A stretch of DNA of 64,000 bases from Synanceia verrucosa. Taxonomy: Eukaryota > Chordata > Actinopteri > Perciformes > Synanceiidae. This document shows, in pieces, positions 22,568-32,898 of this stretch. The position numbers and the translations under genes are program-made. Within the stretch, counting starts at the first letter, position 1; the number at the start of each line of letters is the position of its first letter. The stretch covers positions 12,797,001 through 12,861,000 of the forward strand of contig CM056552.1 of assembly GCA_029721515.1 (NCBI GenBank), written 5' to 3'. Under the pieces are notes generated by a model. It ran no database searches, was not told the origin of the DNA, and saw only the letters and a list, made by a program, of their open reading frames with translations.

Positions 22568-23148
22568 TTAAAGGAACATGCCACCATTGTTCTATACTGA
22601 AATATAATCTTCGCTGATCTTAGACGAGTTGATACATACCTCTCTCGTCTTTGTACATGCACTCAATCGCTCTGGTGCGCGGTGTTATTTTGTTAACCCA
22701 AGCCCTTCTATGTTTTCCCTACTTAAATAAGGTAATGTGAGTAGTTATATGACCCAAGTATGGTTACACGAGATAAAACTTGATGATATCTGGAGTGATG
22801 ATATTACTGCACCCGTATACATGTCTATGTCTGCGCCAACATCATACCCGAAGTGCTCCCAAGTGTAATTCCGCCATACATCATTGTTCTCCTTTTCTCC
22901 ACGTTTTAATTTGTACATACTCGGGTCATGTAACTACTCATGTAATCTTATTTAAGTAGGGAAAACGTAGAAGTGCTTGGGTGCTTGGATCGCAAGGAAA
23001 GTACTGGGCTATGCTAATGCTAAAAAAATAGCACCGCTCACCAGAGCGATTGAGTGCACACGCAAAGACGAGAGAGGTATGTATGAACTCATCTAAGATC
23101 AGGGAAGATTATATTTCAGTATGGAAATACGCTAGCGTGTTCCTTTAA
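22568..23148. mobile_element. 573-bp foldback transposable element flanked by TTAA
   Basis: Two arms of about 200 bp are inverted copies of each other. The left runs from AGGAACATGCC through ACTGAAATATAATCTTC and ACCTCTCTCGTCTTTG to CCCTACTTAAATAAGG; the right is the reverse complement with about 10% change. The ends are AGGAAC and GTTCCT, and TTAA stands at both borders (22568-22571, 23145-23148), as expected for a TTAA target duplication of the piggyBac kind. There is no transposase. A partial third arm lies at 39826-39925. Confidence 0.85.
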
Positions 23149-24180
23149 GTACTAAAAAAAAAACACAAGCCCTGCAGGGTATTGAGGCTGGAGGCGCTCG
23201 CTCCATTCATAGTAGCTCCACCTTCCTGAAAATAAGTCACCTCACAATCCTCCACCAGCCTGCAGCCTCACACTAAACTCCCACAACCTTAAAGTAGCAG
23301 ACTTGTGACCGTCAGCTCAGGATCACAAGTTTGGATGACAGCCGCCCTCAGATCACGTTAACGCACCAATTTCGACAGCCCCTGGTAAAGACATTTTTGT
23401 AAAGTGGAGAGATCTCTGAGGTTGTTGAAGACAGTCTGATAAAGAGGACACACTTTGCAGTACAGAATGTCCTCTATGGTAATGTCACCAAAATTGGCAG
23501 CATCGATTCATATTTTCAAATCATATCAAACTGCTTTTTCAAAACATTTCAGAAAACTGGTTCCTGTAAGAGCAGAGACTGACGAGAATGAGACAGAGCA
23601 GATCTGATGAGCTGGTGGAGTTTGTCTCCCTCTAGTGGCTGAAAGTTCACCTCAGTTGAACGAGAACAGAGTGAACTTCTTAAGGGCTTCAGGGCTGCAG
23701 ATCAGAGTTTTTATGAATGTGGTGTAAATGTCACACCTGGGCTGTGACATCACAGCAGAGTCACAGTAGAGGTGTAAGAGACTGTGTGTGTGTTGCATCG
23801 TACATGTGAACAAATTTATGTCCCCATAACCATAAGTAAGACCCACTCACACACACACACACACAGGACTGGTTTCATTACAGAAGAACACTGTAAAACA
23901 CATCATGTGACACTGAATCTTAAACAAATGCAGATCAAATGTGTTTATGCAGCGGAAACGTTTCAGGCTGTTTGTGTTAATAATTAGCTCCTGCATGCTA
24001 ATTAGTTTAAAGCTTTAAACATCAGGCCAAAGAGGACGTCAGCTCTTAATTTACTTTAATTTAAATAATCACATTATTGTGATTATTACTACTCACAACA
24101 CTAGAAACTGATTAAGAGGGCACAGCTTTGTTGAATGAGTACATTTTATATAGTGGGGATATTTTTGCAAAATAAGGACT
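23149..24180. other. Intergenic, nothing recognised
   Basis: Unique-looking DNA with a short CA tract near 23850. No gene is supported. Confidence 0.5.
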
Positions 24181-24182
24181 TT

Positions 24183-24322
24183 TTTTTAAAAATGAGTACA
24201 TAACCTCTGTGTCCTCAGTGGTCATGTCTGCCCTGTCACATTCATATATATATATATATATGAATGTGACAGGGCAGACATGACCACTGAGGACACAGAG
24301 GTTATGTACTCATTTTTAAAAA
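24183..24322. repeat. Perfect 140-bp palindrome with AT centre
   Basis: Each base from 24183 to 24252 pairs with its mirror from 24322 to 24253 with no mismatch. The centre is TTCATATATATATATATATA then TGAA. The arms carry non-repetitive sequence such as CCTCAGTGGTCATGTCTGCC. It can form a 70-bp cruciform. Confidence 0.97.
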
Positions 24323-24328
24323 TCCTTA

Positions 24329-24362
24329 CAATTCAGGATATAAATGATACATTAAATAAAAA

Positions 24363-24432
<70 letters not shown>

Positions 24433-24475
24433 TTTTTATTGCATGTTGTATCATTTATAACCTGAACTGCATGAT
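24329..24475. repeat. Second palindrome: perfect 86-bp core, imperfect outer arms
   Basis: The core 24355-24440 is symmetrical: AATAAAAAATGTGTGT, 27 AT units, ACACACATTTTTTATT. Outside it the arms go on with mismatches: TTCAGGATATAAATGATACA on the left matches the complement of TGTATCATTTATAACCTGAA on the right. Confidence 0.93.
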
Positions 24476-24633
24476 TTTATAGAATTAAATGAAGAGTTGA
24501 ACATATACAAATGTCTTTGATTTTGTTTCAGTTGACTTCCTAGCATGAACGTTAGAAACTTCACCGTGTGCGGACATGAAGACAGCTGTTAACGCAACTG
24601 TTATGAATGTGACATCATGGCAGTATGAGGTCA

Positions 24634-24668
<35 letters not shown>

Positions 24669-24734
24669 CAGGAACAACTCAACACTCTGTAACGCTTCTG
24701 CAATCAGAGGCTGACTTCATCTTTCAACCAGCTT

Positions 24735-24791
<57 letters not shown>

Positions 24792-24879
24792 GGTCAGCAT
24801 TGCGTGTTGATTGCACCTCGTTACGGCAGAAAGCAGCCGGATGGTGATGGAGGGAGTGCGTGTTTGTTTGTTTTGTTTG

Positions 24880-24926
<47 letters not shown>

Positions 24927-24980
24927 GGTATTGCCTCAAGTTGCATTTGATGGTTGCACAGGAGAGCAATGAAACCACAG

Positions 24981-25020
<40 letters not shown>
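24634..25020. repeat. Cluster of four CA/TG microsatellites
   Basis: CA at about 24634-24671, TG at 24737-24790, TG at 24884-24924 and CA at 24983-25020, spaced by 60-90 bp. The tracts are mutually complementary. Confidence 0.95.
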
Positions 25021-25023
<3 letters not shown>

Positions 25024-26710
25024 AGTTAAAATAATTAATATTTGACGTTTCTTCTATATTTACGTTATTTAGGTTTGATACTGTCATACTTTTTATTCTC
25101 TGGTCTTGATGTTGAAAACGTTTTCTCTTGTCTAGAACATGCATACAGTTCATTGTGTTTGTCTTTTTTGTGTGTTGAACACTTTTATTGAAGGCTTTAA
25201 CTGAATATTTAGATTATCACTCAGCGTTCTTCTGCAAAGCATTCATGTTTTTAATTCAGGTTGATTCAATAAAGTTTGAGTTTTCTTATCAAGGAGTTAG
25301 CCTTTGAAATGATTCATATCATTTGTTAGAATTTATATTATTTATATTATTTTTTATTATTATTATTTATATAATCAGAACTCAATAATAAGGACTGTCC
25401 ACTTGCCTGAGGTAAGTGAAGTGCCACACCAGGTCAGTAAACCTAACAACTCACAGGACATTTTCAAGCAGTTCAGAATATAGAGTTGAACATGCTCAGT
25501 ACCAAACAGTACTAACTTAGCACAGTCCATAGCTGCAAATATTAAGGTGACCTCTTACTGTAGTGTCACATTAAATTAGTCAGCTTCTGCATTTTTCCTG
25601 TTAGCATTTAAAAAAACGAGCTAAATATGGTTTTATATGTTCTGTGGGTGTGTAATGTGAAGGGGCTACAAGTTTCTAATTATACAACCCTGTGTTGTAA
25701 AATGACAAATAAAGAATCCATATATCCTTATAAATCAAAATGTAAAATCCACATACACTATATTGTAGTCTGTTATGAAATTTGGGGCAACCATATATAT
25801 GAAATGTGATGAAGATTATAAGCAGGCAGCTTGGATCTCACTTTCTCTAAACTTTTCTGTTGAGTCCTGTTGAATGCAGGGAAATCTGTGTGGATTCAAG
25901 TTTCTGCTCTTATATAACATCAAAATTAAAACTGAGACCAGGATTTTTTTTTTTTTGATATGTCTCTGAAAAGTAAACAAACATGGACACCTCGCATTGT
26001 TCAAAGAATTTGAATGGATGTGGTGTTATATTGTCAATTCACAGTATTTTAATCCTCACACAGCTAAGTTGTCATTATCCATGTGGTTCAATAAATCCTC
26101 CAGGTATTCACTAGACCAGACTGATGAGAACAAACCCTTGCTCCCTGCTGCTGCGATGATGTTATGCTGTTTCATTTTGGTAAATAAGGGAGAGATGTGA
26201 GGGTCACATGGGGGGATGAACACAGTGCTTAATTAGCTGCTGATGCAACTCACCTGGGGAGACGCTGATGAAGTTTGTTTCATTCATAAATCTTCAAACA
26301 GCAGAGTAGCCCGAAACCAGGAGGAGGCTGACGAGCAGGACCAGGTCTAACCCTGCAGCTTCAGGTGAGTCACTCCCGTTCAGTCAAGACAGGGACACAC
26401 AGGAACATCACAACATGAAGACAGGGACAAGTTCATCTGCAGCACCTCAGGGTAGTACAGTACAGAGCAGAGAATACATACAACAGCTGTGTAACGGTAC
26501 AGCACAGAGGGAGCGTTTCAGGTCTTCAGCGACCACAATAAAAAGAAACAAAAGAAAAATCCACAAGCATAAAAAAAAGCACAAAACCAGAAGTATCAGT
26601 CACTGTGGATCTGGAGCTCAATACCTTCAGGCACACCACCAATCATCAGACAAGAGAGTGAAAAAAATTACAAAGAATATTTCCTTCATTGTATCAAAGC
26701 AAAGAGCTTC
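25021..26710. other. Intergenic, nothing recognised
   Basis: AT-rich unique sequence. A possible donor (CTTCAG|GTGAGT) lies near 26363, but no coding exon can be tied to it. Confidence 0.5.
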
Positions 26711-27074
26711 ACATCCATCCATTATCTACCTCTTATCCTCTCATAGGGTCATGGGGGGGCTGGAGTCTATCCCAGCTGTCTTATGGTGAAAGGCAGGGTA
26801 CACCCTGGACAAGTCTCCAGTTCATCACAGAACACATAGAGACAGACAACCACTCACACTCACATTCACACCTACGGGCAATTTAAATTAGCCAATTAAC
26901 CTAATCCCCATGCATGTTTTTGGATGGTGGGAGGAAGCCAGAGTACCCGGAGAGAACCCACACAGACACAAGGAGAACATGCAAACTCCACACAGAAAGG
27001 CAGCGGGCCCGGGATTCGAACCCACCTTCTTGCTGTGAGGTGGCAGTGCTAATCACTACACCACTGTGCCACCA
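26711..27074 (-). mobile_element. SINE copy 3, near full length
   Basis: This is the most complete copy. In reverse it holds the tail, TTAATTGGCTAATTTAAATT, CATGCATGTTTTTGG, TGCAAACTCCACACAGAAAG, the B-box complement GGATTCGAACCC and the tRNA-like head ending ACTACACCACTGTGCCACC. Confidence 0.85.
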
Positions 27075-27132
27075 ACTTCACATTACAGAATAAAATCTAA
27101 AAATATTATCATTCACATTGTTATAATAACAT

Positions 27133-27775
27133 ATCTTTTTCAACCTGGACCCAATTTTCTCCATGTTTTTCCTGTTTTTTGTGTCTCTAATGGGGTCAGC
27201 AGTTTGTGAAACTGGTCCAGTATTGATGGAGAACGCTGCAGCTGCTAAACAGGCTGTAATGAGATAATTTGGTCCAACCTGCACCGTCAGTTTACATCCA
27301 CCAAAAGTGTTTTTGTTATTTTTGTTAAGTGTCTGACAACATTATGGAAAGAACCCAACAGAGAAATAAAATCCTTCGTCTTCTCGTTTGCTTTTGTGTC
27401 ATGTTGTTTGTTGTGTTAAAGAACAGGAAGTGCATCTTAGTGCTATTGAAAATTTTCAGCGCCATGACTGAATATTTAGATGATTTCAACAATGTGGACG
27501 AGAGGAAAGGTTTCAGAATGAGACCTCTCAGAGTGAGACGCACAAAAACAAACATGCAAATCGTTCCATAATGTTGTCACTTCTAATAACAATCTGAGCA
27601 TGTCAGCAGCAAAAACATTTTTAGTGGACGTAAACTGACGGTGCAGGTTACCCCACACGATCAGATTACAGCCTGTTTAGCAGCTGCAGCGTTCTCCCTG
27701 GACCAGTTTTAACTGTTGACTCCTTCAGTCACAGAGAAATAAAAACATGGAGAAAAATACCAAAGTTACCCTTTA
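27133..27775. mobile_element. Foldback element, about 640 bp
   Basis: Two long inverted arms (about 27133-27345 and 27565-27775) share, for example, AGAACGCTGCAGCTGCTAAA, CCTGCACCGTCAGTTTAC and GACAACATTATGGA. The right end is the palindrome CCCTTTAAAGGG. A short open frame of 80 codons in the middle is not a transposase. Confidence 0.8.
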
Positions 27776-29030
27776 AAGGGTAACCCTGAAAATCCTGTTT
27801 TCATGTGTTATTACTTATCTCGCCTTTTCATTTGTCACCCTTGCATCACTCTAGAAAAACCTGATTCCTTCGACTGAATGGCCAAGATTTAGTTCTTCAA
27901 CAGAATTCAATAAAACAGATTAAAATCTCCATCAGATTATCACCAGCTGCTCTAGAAGACACACTGCTGTTATGTTTGTAATCTGTTTATTTGTAATGTC
28001 TTGACAAATACTAGTTGAGATTATCTATAGTTCTTTCTTTAATAGATTCAGTGAGGAGGTCAAAGGTCAGACGCCTCCATCTCTCCCACACACACAGTCA
28101 TGTCATAGTGGATGGGGTCGTCATGCCAACAGCTTACTGCTGGTTTCATCACAGAGAGCCGCACTGTATGTATGTGTGTGTGTTTATAGAGATGTACACA
28201 CACACACACACACACACTATTTAAGTTTCTTCTTATCTCAGTTTTGCATCATCCCTGGTGACCTCTGAGTGTGTGTGTGGTGGGGGATTACAGAGGAGAA
28301 CGAACTGAAGAGATGAGATCGGGTTTCATGAGATGAGAGCACCACAAAAAAAAAGATCCTAAAAAAAAGATTTGACTGACAGAAATGATTTATAAAACTC
28401 TAATCTTAATGTAAATCCAACAGCGTGCTAGCAGCTCTGCTATGTCTTGAGCTAACTGCTAACATGCTAATATATATATAACATTTATGTTGTATGTTAT
28501 TATGTAAATTTTATGTTTGCCATCTGGTTTAGTATGCTAGCATACGACACAAAACACAGCAGCTTCCACCTACAATGCTGGGAAAGATATTTGGGAAATA
28601 AACAAACAGTATCAGCGTATAACTGTCCCATTGAAACTAATGAGTGAAATACTGAATAAAGAAACAAAGCGTGTCCACTGAGTTATGAGGAGTTAACTAC
28701 GCAGCTGTACAAGAGCATTTTGATGTATTTATGCTGTGCTGTAAAGCTGCATTTTAGCTGTTTCTGCCGTCTCATATAACTCCTAACAGATCAAGGTACT
28801 AAACCCAGAAATTGAAATGAAATGAGATTATTATTCAGAATGGCAAAATATTATTATCAGAATAATTAATAAATTTATAAACTGCTGGGTAGCTTAACGT
28901 GTGCCCCTAGGATCAATCCAGATAATCAGATATTTAATATCTGTATCTGGAATATTACATCATCATTTATATATTACATAATAATTATCTATCTATCTGT
29001 AAATGAATCACTATCAGGAGTTCCATTAAG
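27776..29030. other. Intergenic, nothing recognised
   Basis: Short CA and TATA tracts only. No supported exon or RNA gene. Confidence 0.5.
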
Positions 29031-29167
29031 TCGCCAGTTCATCGCAGGGCACCTAATCCCCATGCATGTTTTTGGAAGCCGGAGTACCTGGAGAGAACCC
29101 ATGCAGACCATGCAAACTCCACACAGAGAGGCCCTGGGCCGGGAATCAAACCCAGTACCTTCTTGCT
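29031..29167 (-). mobile_element. SINE copy 4, partial
   Basis: A reverse-oriented fragment keeps ACCTAATCCCCATGCATG, the central body, and GGGAATCAAACCCAGTACCT from the head. The tail is mostly missing. Confidence 0.75.
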
Positions 29168-29624
29168 AAACAGATGTATTTCTATTTTTGTACTTTTGCA
29201 GCACGCACATTAATAAACAGAACCATTATCGTGCATGCATCTCCAGCATTAAGTCTGAGTCTGGAAAAATGACCATAGAAAAAAAAGTGATGAACCGCAG
29301 AGACTGTGGTTTAATCTGCAATTTAGCGCAGCAGACCACCGAGTGCACTGGATTAACACACTAGAGGACATGGTGGCGTTGAACCACCCCAGAGTTTAAA
29401 CGTCCTCTTAAAAATCCTGCAGTGTGCCACATTTATGATGCCCTGAAGAGAGGGAGAGAGCGAGAGAGAGACCAGACTAGACACAGGAAGTGAATTTATG
29501 CACGCAAACTGCAGTCAGATTCAGGTGGAGATCAAACTTTATGCATCACAGGTGTCACACAGGTGATAATAATCCTGAGAACGAGGACATGTAAGTGTGT
29601 TGTTCTCTGTGTGAGTGTGTTGTT

Positions 29625-29661
<37 letters not shown>

Positions 29662-29921
29662 CGTGGCGGGCCGTAGTTGAGTCAGACACTTGGCCTCTGA
29701 TTTCATCACGTCTGTTATGAAAGAGACAGTAAAGTTTAACACACACACACACACACATACAGTGTTCACCCTCCTCTGTTTCTTCAATATTTCATCATGT
29801 GGCGTAAAAACACACTCACCATGTGGAGATAACCTGCTGTGTGTGTGTTTGTGTGTGTGTGTAACCAGGTCAGTCAGGCTCTCCACCTGTCATTTGGAAT
29901 CTGTCCAATCAGAGCACAGCT

Positions 29922-29957
<36 letters not shown>

Positions 29958-30430
29958 AACACACAGAGGAGAAAATCTACATAATGAGGAGCTCATTTCC
30001 TGTCTAATAATATATAATACATCACATAAGACTACAGGTATCCAACTACAAACATGGCTGTGGGTCACATGCACTGCTCAAAACCAACAGTTCTTTCAAA
30101 ATAGAAACGTAGTGGATTCCTTAAAAAGACTGAAAGTCAACTGATAGATTTTACAGGATGACTTCATTCTGCAGGATGACAGGGTGTCTCCTACACCCCC
30201 TCATTTCATCATATTCACCTGTTACCTGCACAACTTCAATACACCTTATATCTCACAGACAACAAGGTGGAGGGTAGAGACAGGTGAGCTGAGGTGAGAC
30301 AGGCGAGAAGAAACAGGTTAGAAGAAGGTGAAACGTGTCACACGTGTCTGAATGTGGAGCAACTGCTGAGCCGCAGCCCAGATTAAGGTCAAAGGTCAAA
30401 GGTCAGCAGGTCAGCAGGTCGGTGGCTGCA
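29168..30430. other. Intergenic with several CA/TG microsatellites
   Basis: TG or CA tracts lie near 29630-29655, 29741-29757, 29838-29862 and 29921-29954. No gene is supported. Confidence 0.7.
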
Positions 30431-30433
30431 GCT

Positions 30434-31921
30434 CTACTGTATTATACTGCCATAAGTGTCAGAGGAAAACCTCCTATCTACTGTATTATACTGCCATAAG
30501 TGTCAGAGGAAAACCTCCTATCTACTGTATTATACTGCCATAAGTGTCAGAGGAAAACCTCCTATCTGCTGTATTATACTGCCGTAAGTGTCAGAGGAAA
30601 ACCTCCTATCTACTGTATTATACTGCCATAAGTGTCAGAGGAAAACCTCCTATCTACTGTATTATACTGCCATAAGTGTCAGAGGAAAACCTCCTATCTG
30701 CTGTATTATACTGCCATAAGTGTCAGAGGAAAACCTCCTATCTACTGTATTATACTGCCATAAGTGTCAGAGGAAAACCTCCTATCTACTGTATTATACT
30801 TCTATAAGTGTCAGAGGAAAACCTCCTATCTACTGTATTATACTGCCATAAGTGTCAGAGGAAAACCTCCTATCTACTGTATTATACTGCCATAAGTGTC
30901 AGAGGAAAACCTCCTATCTACTGTATTATACTGCCGTAAGTGTCAGAGGAAAACCTCCTATCTGCTGTATTATACTGCCATAAGTGTCAGAGGAAAACCT
31001 CCTATCTACTGTATTATACTGCCGTAAGTGTCAGAGGAAAACCTCATATCTACTGTATTATACTGCCATAAGTGTCAGAGGAAAACCTCCTATCTACTGT
31101 ATTATACTGCCATAAGTGTCAGAGGAAAACCTCCTATCTGCTGTATTATACTGCCATAAGTGTCAGAGGAAAACCTCCTATCTACTGTATTATACTTCTA
31201 TAAGTGTCAGAGGAAAACCTCATATCTACTGTATTATACTGCCATAAGTGTCAGAGGAAAACCTCCTATCTACTGTATTATACTTCTATAAGTGTCAGAG
31301 GAAAACCTCCTATCTACTGTATTATACTTCTATAAGTGTCAGAGGAAAACCTCCTATCTACTGTATTATACTTCTATAAGTGTCAGAGGAAAACCTCCTA
31401 TCTACTGTATTATACTGCCATAAGTGTCAAAGGAAAACCTCCTATCTACTGTATTATACTGCCATAAGTGTCAGAGGAAAACCTCCTATCTACTGTATTA
31501 TACTGCCATAAGTGTCAGAGGAAAACCTCCTATCTACTGTATTATACTTCTATAAGTGTCAGAGGAAAACCTCCTATCTACTGTATTATACTTCTATAAG
31601 TGTCAGAGGAAAACCTCCTATCTACTGTATTATACTTCTATAAGTGTCAGAGGAAAACCTCCTATCTACTGTATTATACTGCCATAAGTGTCAGAGGAAA
31701 ACCTCCTATCTACTGTATTATACTTCTATAAGTGTCAGAGGAAAACCTCCTATCTACTGTATTATACTTCTATAAGTGTCAGAGGAAAACCTCCTATCTA
31801 CTGTATTATACTGCCATAAGTGTCAGAGGAAAACCTCCTATCTACTGTATTATACTTCTATAAGTGTCAGAGGAAAACCTCATATCTACTGTATTATACT
31901 TCTATAAGTGTCAGAGGAAAA
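30434..31921. repeat. Minisatellite, about 34 units of 44 bp
   Basis: The unit is CTACTGTATTATACTGCCAT followed by AAGTGTCAGAGGAAAACCTC and CTAT. Identity between units is very high. Variants are ACTGCCATA, ACTGCCGTA and ACTTCTATA, with ACTTCTATA mostly in the distal half. Each unit holds the short hairpin GAGG-AAAA-CCTC. There are no variable spacers, so it is not a CRISPR array. It ends about 980 bp before the first trib3 start codon. Confidence 0.97.
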
Positions 31922-32095
31922 GCTGTTGTTTAAAATGACATCTCTGGCTGCTGCAGCTGCAGACATCACCACCCTGCTGTCTATGATATTTCAACATGCA
32001 TCCTTATTTCTTTTTCAGACTTGTTCAGTATACTACTACTGGAACAATAGTGGACATGAGGATATTTCTCATTCTCGTAACAAGCTGTCAAACTA

Positions 32096-32345
32096 GCTGT
32101 CTGTACTGAAGTACTTAACTATTTACATTATAAGCTACTTTACTCTTTTGCTCCTCTACATTTCAGCTTTTGTACTTTCTTACTCATTTCCTTAATAATA
32201 AACAAATCATTGATGATGCAACATTAACACATAATAATTACCATGCACTTCAGTCAGTTTTACTGTATACTTCTGCAGAAATGTGAATGGAGAACTTTTA
32301 CTGGTAACAGAGTATTTGTACATTATGGTACTGCTGTTTTTTCAG
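32096..32345. repeat. Dispersed repeat (AGTACTT type), trib3 upstream
   Basis: CTGTACTGAAGTACTTAACT, a middle part rich in TACTTT, and AACAGAGTATTTGTACATTA resemble, in the other orientation, the element at 18725. It lies between the 44-bp minisatellite and trib3. Confidence 0.5.
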
Positions 32346-32773
32346 AGGTAAAAGGTTGGAGTACGTGCTCGTGCTCAGGTCAGTAGAGACACATGAAGGA
32401 CTGGGTATGTCTCGTGTCTGTTTTCTGACGACTGATCGGCTCAGGATTGCAACAGCTAGTCTCCGCCCCCTCTGGATGTCACCAGACATGTGAACCAAAC
32501 AGACCCGGACCCAGTCCGACAGAAAGTTCTGAGGCGACCAGGTCTGGGCAGACCAGAGTCCGGCAGGACTGGATCTGAGGCACATGGACACGGCTCAGGA
32601 CATTACTTTCATTTAAACCCGACTCGAGGGACTCGGTTTGTCTCGGCTTTGTTCGCTTCAGCTCCGGAAATCTAAAAAAAAATAGTTTCATTTTCATTTT
32701 TATTTTTATTTTTTGAAAGAAACCGTTTCGGTCGTTTGTGTAACTTTGTGTTAATCATCATCAGTTTCATCTC

Positions 32774-32857
32774 ATTGGGACACAAGAAGAAAGTCACCAA
32801 CAGCTGACTGACGACACTTTGCGCAACCGAGACAATAATAAGGAGACAAAGACGTCA
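32774..32857 (+). promoter_or_regulatory. trib3 proximal promoter: CCAAT, C/EBP and CRE-like sites
   Basis: Upstream of the first trib3 ATG (32899) lie an inverted CCAAT box (ATTGG, 32774-32778), a perfect palindromic C/EBP site TTGCGCAA (32819-32826) and a CRE-like GACGTCA (32851-32857). Mammalian TRIB3 is induced by ATF4 and CHOP, which belong to the ATF and C/EBP families, so the set fits the gene. The transcription start was not determined. Confidence 0.55.
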
Positions 32858-32898
32858 CCAGCGGACAGTCCTGTCCCAGTCACAGAGCTGTTGTTTTC

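Noticed and set aside
27329..27571. 80-codon frame with a hydrophobic stretch inside the foldback element
   Set aside because: It lies in the spacer of a repeat, with no homology and an overlapping open frame on the other strand.
30434..31921. CRISPR-like regular array
   Set aside because: Units are joined head to tail with no unique spacers, in a vertebrate genome; it is a minisatellite.
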